The notes under the pieces were generated by a model. It did not search any database, was not told the origin of the DNA, and was given only the letters and a program-made list of their open reading frames with translations. A program made the translations under genes and the position numbers. Source: an uncultured Acidimicrobiaceae bacterium (GTDB lineage Bacteria; Actinomycetota; Acidimicrobiia; Acidimicrobiales; SZUA-35). Taken from it: a stretch of DNA of 64,000 nt. The stretch spans positions 1 through 64,000 of the forward strand of contig CAMYLA010000013.1 in assembly GCA_947259095.1 (NCBI GenBank), given 5' to 3'. Below, one piece after another: positions 25,626-34,862 of the stretch (positions are counted from its first letter, which is position 1; each line of letters opens with the position of its first letter).

Positions 25626-28172
25626 TCAACCCTTGAGCCGCGTGTCATCGGGATCGAAGACCGACCCCTCGATCGCCGCCACCTTCACCGGGAACAACTC
25701 GTTCATGTACATGACCTGCAGGTCGGTGCCGATCACCGCCAGCTCGGTCGGCAGGTAGGCCATCAGCAGGTGCTTGCCGACCGACGGCCCCGGCGCGGCG
25801 GTGGTGACCCTTGACACCCGCCCGTGCGAATCCTCGATCCGTTCACCTTCCATGGTCAGGATCGGCTCGTTGCCGCCCTGCATGTACCGCAGACGACCCT
25901 GGCTGTCGGCATGGTCCTCCACGGTCAGGGTGCACATCTTGGCGATGGGGTCGGACTCCCGGGCCCGAAGGTATGCCTCCTTGCCGATGAAGTCGGCGGC
26001 CTTGACCTTGGGCCTGGCCAGCCCGGCCTCGACCGGCGTGTACTCCGACTCCAGCTCCGCCCCCATCAGCCGGTAGCCCTTCTCGACCCGTCCCGAGGAA
26101 CCGTAGACGCCGCCGCCGGTGGGCCGGATGCCGTGATCACGGCCGGCCTCCATCAAGGCGTCCCACAGGGCGGGACCGTTGTCCCAGTCGGTGTAGATCT
26201 CCCAGCCGGTGTCGCCGACGTAGGAGATACGAAACAGCTTGCAGGCCAGGGTCCGGCCGCCGGCCTCCAGCTCGGCGTCGAGGTAGGAGCCGTACGGTGA
26301 GCCGGCCTGGCTGAGGTCGTGGTTGGTCAGCTGACCGACCACCGCCGGGGCGTTGGGGCCCCAGACCCCCAGGGTGGTGATCGAGTCGGTGAGGTTGGCG
26401 AACTGCACCGAGCCGTCGGCCGGGAGGTGCTTGCGAACCCAGAACTCGTCCCGGCCACCATCGAACACCCCGGTGACGATCTGGACCTTGTCCTCGCCGG
26501 TCCGCATCATCGTGAGGTCGGAGTGGAAGCCACCGTCGGGAGTGAGCCACGGGGTGTAGACCGAGGACCCGACCGGCTTGTCGACCTTGTTGACCGCCAG
26601 GTACTCGGCATATGCCACCGCTCCGGGTCCGCTCAGCTCGAAGATCTGGAAGGCGCTGAGATCGACCACCCCGCAGTTCTCCCGGAGGTTGAGGTGCTCG
26701 CCGATGGTGATGGGGCTCCACCAACGGTTGTCCCACTCGGTGTCGCGTACGGCCAAACCTTTTTCCGGCAAACCGTATCGCTCGACCAGGTCGGCGTTGG
26801 CGTTGTACCACTGGGGCCGCTCCCACCCTCGGGCCTCGAAGAACTCGGCCCCGGCGTCCTGTTGACGTGAGAAGTACGGGCCGGTCCTGAGCTCCCGACG
26901 ACCGGCCCACTGCTCTGCCGGGTGGACGATGCCGTAGGTCTTGTTGAAGTGCTCCGAGGCCCGGGCCCAGATGTGGTCGTCGCCCCGCTCCCAGGGGTAG
27001 AACCGGGCGATGTCGGAGGCGTGGGCGTCGATAACCCTCGGGTAGCCGTAGGTCATCCACTCGGCGACCACCTGGGCCATCCCGGGGCCCTCCTTGACCC
27101 ACACCGCAGCCGCAGACCACAGGTTCATCACCTCGGCGGTCTCACCGAGGCAGGGCATGGCGTCGGGGGTGAGCGACAGCAGCCCGTTGATGGCGTACTT
27201 GATCTCGGCGTCGCCCAGCATGTCCATCAGCTCGATGGCCTGTTCCATCTGATCGTCGAAGTCGTCCGGCGTGAACGGCATCTCGGTCGGTGACAGGGCC
27301 GCCTCCTCGTTGGAGGGGATCTCGTCCGGATGGTGGAGGATCGGCCGGTGGGCGTAGGAGCCGACCTCCATCGAACCTGCCGACTGGCGCTCGTAACAGA
27401 AGGTGTCCATGTCCCGGACGATCGGGTAGCCGATCTCGTTGTTGGTCTCGGCCAGGATGTCCATCGGGCCGACGTCTGCCATCTGATGGACCGCCGGCAC
27501 CAGTGGAATGGTGGCGCCGGCCATGTTGGCCACCTTGTTGCTCCAAACGCCGCAGGCGATGACCACATACTCGGCCTCGATGCGGCCCTTGTCGGTGACC
27601 ACTGCGGTGACCTTCGCCAGACCGTTGTGGGCGTCTTCGGTTTCGATGTCCAGCACCTCGGTGTTGGCGAAAACCTGCAGCGCTCCCTTGTCGATGGCTT
27701 TGCGGCGCATCACAGTGCCGGTTTCCAACGAGTCCACCACCGAGACCGTCGGGCAGTAGAACCCGCCGAGAATGACCTCGTCGTTGACGAACGGGACCAA
27801 CTCCTTGACCTCGGCCGGGCTCAACAGCTTGGCCTCCACTCCCCAGGCCGTCGCCGAGGTCATGCGCCGTTCGAGCTCGTCCATGCGCTCCTGGGTTCGA
27901 GCCACCTCGATACCGCCGGAGTCGACGCTGAGCCCGAGGTCCCGATATTGATTGGCGCTCTGAACCCCGAGCAACGCCATCTCCTTGTTGTGGTCGACGG
28001 GGAAGATGAAGTTGGAGGCGTGGCCGGTCGAGCCACCGGGGTTGGGGAGCGGGCCCTTGTCGATCAATACCATGTCGGTCCAGCCGAGGTCGGCGAGATG
28101 GCCGACGAGGCAGTTGCCGACGATGCCGGCACCGATCACGACGACCTTGGCATTCGTAGGGAAATCGCTCAT
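25626..28172 (-). CDS. Dimethylglycine/sarcosine dehydrogenase-like flavoprotein with GcvT domain
   Basis: 848 residues, the usual length of this family. Residues ~5-400 are a DAO-type FAD domain (VVVIGAGIVGNCLVGHL; STGHASNF, where the His corresponds to the covalent-FAD site). Residues ~430-848 are a GcvT-like folate-binding domain with its C-terminal barrel (NLRENCGVVDLSAF; RISYVGDTGWEIY). Such enzymes demethylate N-methylglycines, pass electrons to ETF and give the methyl group to THF as methylene-THF. It heads an operon with fixA-fixB. The ATG at 28172 has AAGGAG upstream; the frame open to 28655 would overlap the fhs start and has no supporting features. Confidence 0.9.
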   Translation of the reverse strand: MSDFPTNAKVVVIGAGIVGNCLVGHLADLGWTDMVLIDKGPLPNPGGSTGHASNFIFPVDHNKEMALLGVQSANQYRDLGLSVDSGGIEVARTQERMDELERRMTSATAWGVEAKLLSPAEVKELVPFVNDEVILGGFYCPTVSVVDSLETGTVMRRKAIDKGALQVFANTEVLDIETEDAHNGLAKVTAVVTDKGRIEAEYVVIACGVWSNKVANMAGATIPLVPAVHQMADVGPMDILAETNNEIGYPIVRDMDTFCYERQSAGSMEVGSYAHRPILHHPDEIPSNEEAALSPTEMPFTPDDFDDQMEQAIELMDMLGDAEIKYAINGLLSLTPDAMPCLGETAEVMNLWSAAAVWVKEGPGMAQVVAEWMTYGYPRVIDAHASDIARFYPWERGDDHIWARASEHFNKTYGIVHPAEQWAGRRELRTGPYFSRQQDAGAEFFEARGWERPQWYNANADLVERYGLPEKGLAVRDTEWDNRWWSPITIGEHLNLRENCGVVDLSAFQIFELSGPGAVAYAEYLAVNKVDKPVGSSVYTPWLTPDGGFHSDLTMMRTGEDKVQIVTGVFDGGRDEFWVRKHLPADGSVQFANLTDSITTLGVWGPNAPAVVGQLTNHDLSQAGSPYGSYLDAELEAGGRTLACKLFRISYVGDTGWEIYTDWDNGPALWDALMEAGRDHGIRPTGGGVYGSSGRVEKGYRLMGAELESEYTPVEAGLARPKVKAADFIGKEAYLRARESDPIAKMCTLTVEDHADSQGRLRYMQGGNEPILTMEGERIEDSHGRVSRVTTAAPGPSVGKHLLMAYLPTELAVIGTDLQVMYMNELFPVKVAAIEGSVFDPDDTRLKG

Positions 28173-28516
28173 CTGCTTCGGTTCTCCTTGCGTTCGTCTT
28201 GGCGTTCGTGCTGGCGTCCGTCGGACGGTCGTCCTGGCCTGTGTCCCGTGGCGGCCGGCCGAATGCCAAACTACCTTCCGACGGGGCGGCCGGACACGTG
28301 TCGTGCGAAGTCGGTTCGGAATGTGGCCCGGCCGTCCAGGGTTTCGATCAATGGGTTGGCTACCGGGCAAAAGCCTCGACACCAACCCTGGACCGATCGA
28401 CTCCAGTTCTGTATGATGGAATCGTTCTGCATAGTGGAACACTATCGGATGGCACGTTTGTTGTCGATATCGAGAATGTGGCTCTTCAGTAGCTCTACCC
28501 GCACGGAGAATGCAGC
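28173..28516. promoter_or_regulatory. Divergent promoter region of the one-carbon locus
   Basis: 344 bases between the start of the DMGDH-like gene (minus) and fhs (plus). It holds the tandem operator-like 17-mers at 28406-28440, then AT-richer DNA before the GTG start of fhs. No protein gene or RNA gene was seen. Both transcripts probably start here. Confidence 0.6.
28406..28440. promoter_or_regulatory. Tandem 17-bp operator-like inverted repeats
   Basis: GTTCTGTATGATGGAAT (28406-28422) and GTTCTGCATAGTGGAAC (28424-28440) are 13/17 identical, one base apart, and each is an imperfect GTTC...GAAC palindrome. The second, read on the minus strand (GTTCCACTATGCAGAAC), matches 15 of 17 bases of the sequence at 37914-37930 upstream of the corrinoid operon. 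The size and shape suit an IclR/GntR-like dimer site. Confidence 0.65.
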
Positions 28517-30229
28517 GTGTCCTTCCCAACTGACCTCGAAATCGCCAAGGGCGCACACCTCCTACCACTGGACGAGGTTGCGACCGACGCAGGTATCCCC
28601 ACCGAGTACCTCGAACCGTTCGGTACCGGGGCGGCCAAGATAGGCCTCGGTGCAATCGAGGCCATGGCCGATCGGCCCCGGGCCAAGTATGTGGTCGTCT
28701 CGGCCATCACCCCGACCCCGCTCGGCGAGGGCAAGACGACCACCACGGTCGGCCTCGGCCAGGCGTTCCAGCACATCGGCTCGTCGGCCACCATCGCCAT
28801 CCGGCAACCGTCGATGGGGCCGACCTTCGGTATCAAGGGCGGCGCAGCCGGCGGCGGCTACAGCCAGGTGGTGCCGATGGAGCTGCTCAACCTCCACCTC
28901 ACCGGCGACATGCACGCCGTCACCGCGGCCCACAACCTGTGCTCGGCCATGCTCGACGCCCACCTCTACCACGGCAACGAGGCCGGGTTCGACCAGCACA
29001 ACATCGCCTGGCGGCGGGTGCTGGACGTGAACGACCGGGCCCTTCGAAACACCGTGATCGGCCTCGGCGGCCGGCTCGACGGCGTGCCCCGGGAGACCGG
29101 CTTCGACATCACCGCCGCCTCCGAGGTGATGGCTGCGCTGGCACTGTGCACCTCGCTCCAGGATCTGCGGGCCAGGATGGGTCGGATCGTGCTCGGCTAT
29201 TCCAAGGACGGCGATCCGATCACCGCAGAGGAGATCGGGGCCGCCGGCTCGATGACGGTGATCCTGCGCGAGGCCATCAAGCCGAACCTGATGCAGACAC
29301 TGGAGAACACCCCGGCCCTCGTCCACACCGGACCCTTCGGCAACATCGCGACCGGCAACTCTTCGATCGTGGCCGACCAGATCGGCATCCACATGAACGA
29401 GTTCCTCCTCACCGAGGCCGGGTTCGGGGCCGACATGGGGGCCGAACGGTTCTTCAACATCAAGTGCCGCTATTCCGGCATCGCCCCAGACGCCGCAGTG
29501 CTGGTGGCCACCGTGCGGGGGTTGAAGGCCCATGCCGGCAACCACAGGATCGTGGCCGGAAAACCACTGCCGGAGGCCCTACTGGCCGAGAACCCCGACG
29601 AGGTCCACCAGGGTGGCGACAACCTGCGCAAGCAGCTGTCGAACATGGCGATCCACGGGGTGACCCCGGTGGTGGCCATCAACGCCTTCCCCGGCGATCA
29701 TCCGGCCGATATCGCCGCCATCGCCGAGATAGCCGAGGAGTACGGCGCCCGCTCGGCGTTGTCGACCCACTTCGCCGACGGCGGCAAGGGTGCGACCGAG
29801 CTGGCCGAGGCGATCAAGGATGCGGCGGACGAGCCATCGGACTTCCAGCTCCTCTACCCAAGCGACATGTCGCTTCGGGACAAGATCAACACCGTGGCCA
29901 CCAGGGTCTACGGTGCCGACGGCACCGAGTTCTCCGCGGCGGCCGACAGACAGATCGACACCTACGAGGCGGCCGGTTTCGGCGATCTGCCGGTCTGCAT
30001 CGCCAAGACCCACCTCTCGATCTCGGCCGACCCCAACCTCAAGGGGGCGCCGACCGGCTGGACCCTGCCGGTCCGGGAGGTCCGGGCCTCGGTCGGTGCC
30101 GGGTTCATCTACCCGCTGTGCGGGGACATGCGAACCATGCCCGGCCTCGGCACCAACCCGGCGGCGAAACACATCGACATCACCTTCGACGGCACCGGTC
30201 CCGAGGGCGAGATCGTGGGGCTCAGCTGA
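28517..30229 (+). CDS. fhs: Formate--tetrahydrofolate ligase
   Basis: 570 residues, full-length family member: MSFPTDLEIAKGAHLLPL start, P-loop-like ATP site TPTPLGEGKTTTT (~66-77), and the conserved FGIKGGAAGGGYSQVVPMEL and DMHAVTAAHNL. It interconverts formate, ATP and THF with 10-formyl-THF. Next to methyl-group oxidation genes and a formate dehydrogenase it probably runs in reverse, releasing formate and making ATP. The start is GTG at 28517 with GGAGAA upstream. Its stop overlaps the metF-like start (TGATG). Confidence 0.95.
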   Translation: MSFPTDLEIAKGAHLLPLDEVATDAGIPTEYLEPFGTGAAKIGLGAIEAMADRPRAKYVVVSAITPTPLGEGKTTTTVGLGQAFQHIGSSATIAIRQPSMGPTFGIKGGAAGGGYSQVVPMELLNLHLTGDMHAVTAAHNLCSAMLDAHLYHGNEAGFDQHNIAWRRVLDVNDRALRNTVIGLGGRLDGVPRETGFDITAASEVMAALALCTSLQDLRARMGRIVLGYSKDGDPITAEEIGAAGSMTVILREAIKPNLMQTLENTPALVHTGPFGNIATGNSSIVADQIGIHMNEFLLTEAGFGADMGAERFFNIKCRYSGIAPDAAVLVATVRGLKAHAGNHRIVAGKPLPEALLAENPDEVHQGGDNLRKQLSNMAIHGVTPVVAINAFPGDHPADIAAIAEIAEEYGARSALSTHFADGGKGATELAEAIKDAADEPSDFQLLYPSDMSLRDKINTVATRVYGADGTEFSAAADRQIDTYEAAGFGDLPVCIAKTHLSISADPNLKGAPTGWTLPVREVRASVGAGFIYPLCGDMRTMPGLGTNPAAKHIDITFDGTGPEGEIVGLS

Positions 30230-31143
30230 TGGCGGCGCTCGACCCCCTCGACCCCGGGATGACAGCCGATCATCGGACCGAGCACCTCGCCGACCAGCAG
30301 CGACAGTACCGGTGGAAACTGATCGAGGGACTGACCTTCGAGGTGGTCCCCATGAGCGGGCTCGACGAGGCGATCGACGCCCTACCACCGGCCTCGGAGG
30401 TGTCCGTCACCTGCTCCCCGGTCAAGGGCATCGCCGAGACCATGCGACGCAGCGACCAGCTCCGCAGCCTCGGCCACACCCCCATTCCCCACATCGCGGC
30501 CAGGATGGTCGAGAGCCGGACCCACGTGGCCGAGATCGCCCGCTGGTTGCGCAGCGAACAGATCGGACGGATGTTCCTGGTGGGCGGCGACGCCACGCCG
30601 GCCGGACCCTACACCGACGCCGCAAGCTTTCTCCGGGATCTGCTCGAGGCCGGCCCTGCGTTGCATGCGATCGGGGTCACCGCCTATCCCGACGGCCACT
30701 CGGCAATAGATTCGGCCCACCTGTCGCAGGCCCTGCACGACAAGCAGGCCATCCTCGACGAGGCGGGCATCGTCGGCTACGCCAGCACCCAGATGTGTTT
30801 CGACCCCGGCCGGATCACCTCCTGGCTGACCAGGGAACGACGAAACGGCTTCGACCTCCCGGTCCACCTCGGCGTCGCCGGCGTGGTCGATCGGACGAAG
30901 CTGATGACGATGGGCGCCAGACTCGGCATCGGCACATCCCTGAGCTTCCTCCGCAAGAATCGCCGAGCCATCGGCAAGCTGATGACCCAGGGCGGCTACG
31001 ACCCCGACACCCTGCTCGATCCGTTGGCACCCGACCTGGAGGCCTTGCGGGTCTCCGGTTTGCACTGCTTCACCTTCAATCAGGTCGAGGCCACCGAGGC
31101 CTGGCGCAGCTCGGCGATAGGGTCGCTCCAACCACGCCACTGA
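30229..31143 (+). CDS. metF: Methylenetetrahydrofolate reductase-like protein
   Basis: 304-residue TIM-barrel protein of the MetF family, with the first ~25 residues as an N-terminal extension (DHRTEHLADQQRQYRWKL). Family features include FEVVP, VSVTCSPVKG, HIAARMV, FLVGGDATPAGPY and the GVTAYPDGH-like substrate loop. It interconverts methylene-THF and methyl-THF with FAD. In this locus it could oxidise methyl-THF delivered by the MtgA-type enzyme. It is shorter and more divergent than methionine-synthesis MetF, so the symbol is by family. It overlaps fhs by one base. Confidence 0.82.
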   Translation: MAALDPLDPGMTADHRTEHLADQQRQYRWKLIEGLTFEVVPMSGLDEAIDALPPASEVSVTCSPVKGIAETMRRSDQLRSLGHTPIPHIAARMVESRTHVAEIARWLRSEQIGRMFLVGGDATPAGPYTDAASFLRDLLEAGPALHAIGVTAYPDGHSAIDSAHLSQALHDKQAILDEAGIVGYASTQMCFDPGRITSWLTRERRNGFDLPVHLGVAGVVDRTKLMTMGARLGIGTSLSFLRKNRRAIGKLMTQGGYDPDTLLDPLAPDLEALRVSGLHCFTFNQVEATEAWRSSAIGSLQPRH

Positions 31144-31258
31144 CCCCGTCGCCCCGGGGCCGACCCGGCACCGCGGATGGGCCCCTGCCGGTGGCGGGCT
31201 GACCGAACCCGGTGGCAGGTACCGACCCGGCGGCGCCGATTCGATAGCCTCGCCGACA

Positions 31259-33379
31259 ATGGGGAATCGCATAGGCCAGCTGTTCCAGCCGTCGGCTCTG
31301 GCACCGTCGGTTGCCCTGGCGGTGATGCAGACCGGCTCCGCAGTGTCGCTGGCGGCCCTGGTTTTCGTCGGCGACGTCGCCGACGGCCTGGGCCGGGCAA
31401 CGATCACCTTCGTCGTCGGCAGCGTGCTGGCCGGCGCGGTCTATGCCTGGCGGACCCGGTTCGAGGTGGTGGTGGCCGGTGCGAAGAACAACGTCACGGT
31501 GGTGATCGCCGGCATTGCAGCCGGGGTCGCAGCCGATGCGGGAGGCGACGCCACAGACACCGTCTTCGTCTTCGTTGCCATCGCCGCCTGCATCAGCGGC
31601 GGGTTGATGTACCTGACCGGGCGGCTGGGGCTTGGCAAGCTGGTCCGCTTCCTGCCCTTTCCGGTGATCGGCGGGTACCTGGCGGGCACGGCCTGGCTGA
31701 TGCTGAAGGGTGGGCTGTCGGTCATGGTCAACCAGCCGCTCGAGCTGGACCGGATCGGCGAGCTGACCGACGGGGACGTGGCCAGGCTGTGGCTTCCCGG
31801 CGTGATCCTGGCCGCAGCCGTGGTGTTCATGAGCGCCGGCCGGCAGAGCCTGACGATCGTCGGGGCCGTTGCCGGCTTCCACGTGCTGGTGTGGTTGTTC
31901 GGGTCCCATAGCCAGGCCGAGGCCGACGGATGGGTTCTGGGCCCGCTCCCCCGGACCGAGGGCATCGATACCCTCGTGCCCGATCCGGGTGCCGTCGACT
32001 GGTCGGCCATCGGCGGAGCCGCGGTCGGTCTCGTCGCCATTGCGCTCATCTCGGTGATCAGCCTGCTGCTCGACGTCACCGGGACCGGCTATGCGACCGG
32101 CGAGGACGTGGACATCAATCGGGAGCTGCGGGCGTCCGGCCTGGCATCTTTGACCTCGGGCGCGGTCGGCGGCACGGTTGGTTTCATCGGCGTCGGCCAG
32201 ACGATCCTGGCCCGCAGGCTTCGGGCCTCGTCGCTGCTGGTCGTCACCGCATTCGTGACGATCGCCGCCTTCACGGTGGTGACCGGCCCGTGGCTCGTGG
32301 GCTGGATGCCCCGGTTCGTCGCCGGTGCGCTGGTCATGGGGCCGGGCATCGTGCTCGGTCACCGCTGGTTCGTCGATTCGATCGTCGCCGCCCGGTCGGC
32401 CGATCGGATCATCGCCATCATCATTCCGCTGACCGTCGCCTTCGTCGGCATCATGGAGGGCGTCGGTCTCGGCGTGGCCGTGGCGGCCGGGATCTTCGTT
32501 GTCCGCTACGCCTCCATCGACCCGGTGCGGTCCGAGGTGTCGGGCCAGGTCCTCCGCAGCGCCATCGACCGGCCGGCGGACCAGCAGGCGGCACTGGATG
32601 AAAACGGCCACCGGGTGGTGGTGGTGTCGCTGGTCGGCTTCCTGTTCTTCGGTTCGGTGTCCAGGCTGACCGGCCGGGTCCGGGAACTGGTGAACGACGG
32701 CATCACCGACTGCATCATCGACCTGCGACGGGTGTCGGGGATCGACACATCGGCCGAGGCGGAGCTGGCCAAGCTGACCGCGCTCTGCGACGACCACTCG
32801 GTCCGGTTGTACCTGGCGGCGCCGACGACCGAGGTCCTGCGGGCCCTGCGCCAGGGCCGGATGGTTCCAGGCTTGGACAGGCTGCTCCACACCGATGTCG
32901 ATCACGCCCTGGAGGTCGCGGAGTCCCGGATTCTCGACGCCCAAGAATGCAGCGAGACGACGGCCGCCGCCGACCTGTCGCCTGTGACGTCGGATCCGGT
33001 GCTCGAGCGATTCGTCACCCGCCAGGAGATCCCGGCCGGCGCCGAATTGATCACCACCGGCGGTGCGGCCGGCGACCTGTTCATGATCCGTCATGGTTCG
33101 TTCACCGTGTGGGCCGACGACGATGGCCGGCGGCGCCGCATCCGGCGGCTGACCGGCGGGACCTTCGTCGGCGAGATGGCGTTCTTCACCTCGTCGGCCC
33201 GATCGGCGACGGTGACCGCCGACTGCGATTCGGTGGTGCTGCGGATGACCAGAGCCCGATTCCGGGCGCTGGCCGCGACTCACCCCGAGGTCGCCGTCGA
33301 CCTGGCCGAACGGCTGTTGGTGGTCAATGCGAAGCGGCTCGATGCCGCAAATGCAGTGATCAGGGACCTGCTGCGCTGA
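31259..33379 (+). CDS. SulP-type transporter with STAS and cyclic-nucleotide-binding domains
   Basis: 706 residues. Residues ~1-420 form the SulP/SLC26 membrane domain with 10-12 helices (NNVTVVIAGIAAGVAA; RFLPFPVIGGYLAGTAWLM; VGLVAIALISVISLLLDVTG). Residues ~450-560 are a STAS domain (VVVVSLVGFLFFGSVSRL; DCIIDLRRVSGIDTSAEAEL). Residues ~580-700 are a cNMP-binding fold (GAELITTGGAAGDLFMIRHGSF; TFVGEMAFFTSSARSATV). The predicted role is an anion (sulfate, bicarbonate or carboxylate) carrier gated by STAS and possibly a cyclic nucleotide. It is preceded by 115 bases containing its own promoter region. Confidence 0.88.
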   Translation: MGNRIGQLFQPSALAPSVALAVMQTGSAVSLAALVFVGDVADGLGRATITFVVGSVLAGAVYAWRTRFEVVVAGAKNNVTVVIAGIAAGVAADAGGDATDTVFVFVAIAACISGGLMYLTGRLGLGKLVRFLPFPVIGGYLAGTAWLMLKGGLSVMVNQPLELDRIGELTDGDVARLWLPGVILAAAVVFMSAGRQSLTIVGAVAGFHVLVWLFGSHSQAEADGWVLGPLPRTEGIDTLVPDPGAVDWSAIGGAAVGLVAIALISVISLLLDVTGTGYATGEDVDINRELRASGLASLTSGAVGGTVGFIGVGQTILARRLRASSLLVVTAFVTIAAFTVVTGPWLVGWMPRFVAGALVMGPGIVLGHRWFVDSIVAARSADRIIAIIIPLTVAFVGIMEGVGLGVAVAAGIFVVRYASIDPVRSEVSGQVLRSAIDRPADQQAALDENGHRVVVVSLVGFLFFGSVSRLTGRVRELVNDGITDCIIDLRRVSGIDTSAEAELAKLTALCDDHSVRLYLAAPTTEVLRALRQGRMVPGLDRLLHTDVDHALEVAESRILDAQECSETTAAADLSPVTSDPVLERFVTRQEIPAGAELITTGGAAGDLFMIRHGSFTVWADDDGRRRRIRRLTGGTFVGEMAFFTSSARSATVTADCDSVVLRMTRARFRALAATHPEVAVDLAERLLVVNAKRLDAANAVIRDLLR

Positions 33380-33439
33380 GGCCGGCACGCAACCGGGCCG
33401 ACCCCGATCGAACCGTCGGTCAGGGTGACCTCGCCGAGG

Positions 33440-34638
33440 TCAGGCTCGACCCTTGAGCATGAGATTCCAGTACAGGAAGGGCAGCCCGTACTTCTTCAGG
33501 TACCACATGTCCCGCCGGGGTTTCGTGGTGTCGATCAGCGGGAACGAGGGTTTCGGCTCCATCGAGTAGTCGAATTCGGCCAACAGCATTGCCTTGCTCG
33601 AGGTGGTGAGCGGGCACGAGGCATAGCCGCCGTAGGAGTCCGTCGGGTCCTTGCCTTCGAGTTGCCCCAGAACGTTGGCCGTCACCACCGGAGCCTGCTT
33701 GCGGACCGCGGCGCCGGTCTTGGAGTTCGGAGTCGATCCGGCGTCGCCGAGGGCGAAGACGTTGGGGTGTCGCACATGTTGCATCGTGTGCTTGTCGACA
33801 TCGACATAGCCGGTCGGCGCGTCGGTGGACAGCGGGCTGGTCTTGACCCAGTCCGGGGCCGACTGATGGGGGACGACGTGCATCATGTCGTAGTCGATGT
33901 CGAACCCGGGTTGGCCCTCGTTCATCGACTTGAAGGTGGCTCGCTTGGTGGCCGGATCGACCGACGCCAACTCCGACTCGAAGTGCACGTTGATGCCGTA
34001 GTCGGCCGCCACTGCGTCCTGCGCCTTCGAGAAGACCGGCACACCGAACATGCCGGGGGTGGGGAGCACGAGGTGCACATCGATCTTGTCCAGAAGCCCG
34101 GCCTGGCGCCAGCGGTCGCAGGCCAGGTAGGCGATCTTCTGGGGAGCGCCGGCACATTTGATCGGCCCCGACGGCATGGTGAACACCGCGGTACCGGAGC
34201 TGGTGCCCTGGATGAAGTCCCACGTCTTTGGTGCCAGGTGTGGTTCGTAGTTCGACGACACGCCGTTGACGCCGATGGTGTCGGCCACCCCGGGGATCTT
34301 GTCCCAGTCGAGCTGGATGCCGGGACAGACGATCAACACGTCGTATTCGATCCGCTTCCCACCCGAGGTCTCGACCACGTTCTCAGCAGGCTCGAAGGAG
34401 AGCGCCGCCTCCTTGATCCAGGTGACACCCTTCGGTATCACCGAGGCTTCGCTGCGTTCGGTCTGGGCGATCGTGGCATGGCCTGCGCCCACCAGCGTCC
34501 AGAGCGGGTGGTAGTAGTGCTTGTCTGACGGCTCGATGATGGCGATGTCATCGACCTCCCTGCCAGCCGGGCGGCGACCGAGATACCCGCCGCCCCGCCG
34601 CCGACGATGACGACACGGTGATGATCGGTGGTGGCCAT
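33440..34638 (-). pseudogene. Sulfide:quinone oxidoreductase-like flavoprotein, frameshifted
   Basis: The body (IAIIEPSDKHYYHPLWTLVGAG onward, in parts) is a type II SQR: PIKCAGAPQKIAYL with the catalytic Cys, HVRHPNVFALGDAGSTP, and GGYASCPLTTSSKAMLLAEFDY with the second Cys. The FAD-binding start MATTDHHRVVIVGGGAAGISVAARLAG lies in another frame; the two meet at 34555-34565, where one base appears missing. Restoring it gives ~399 residues, the normal length. The N-terminal ATG at 34638 has GGGGGA upstream. The body shows no other damage, so this is either a recent mutation or a sequencing error. SQR oxidises sulfide to polysulfide and reduces quinone at the membrane. Confidence 0.8.
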
Positions 34639-34703
34639 GACGATTCCCCCTCTCGTCGCCCCCCGACACCGCTGCTTGCGGCCCGAACGCGACATGCTTG
34701 TGA

Positions 34704-34716
34704 CTAGAGTTTCTAG
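34704..34716. promoter_or_regulatory. Palindrome upstream of SQR gene
   Basis: CTAGA-GTT-TCTAG is a perfect 5-bp inverted repeat 66 bases before the SQR start, in an AT-rich segment unlike the surrounding DNA. SQR genes are often controlled by ArsR-type sulfide sensors, so an operator is plausible. Confidence 0.4.
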
Positions 34717-34862
34717 ACTATGATGTACGGTCTTACGTTTATTAGGTCAATCACTATGGGGTCAAGCGTCGCCCCCCAACCGCGGATGGTCACCGGCGCA
34801 GGCAGTGATCATCTCGGGTCCGACCACTAGGCTGTGGCGCGGCTCCAACGACGCTCGAGCCG

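Noticed and set aside
28173-28655. N-terminal extension of the DMGDH-like protein
   Set aside because: The frame is open but would overlap the operator and fhs start; the family start MSDFPTNAKVVVIGAG with AAGGAG upstream fits better.
31076-33388. 770-residue open frame opposite the SulP gene
   Set aside because: Antisense shadow, very rich in Gly/His/Asp/Gln from the reversed codons of a real membrane protein.
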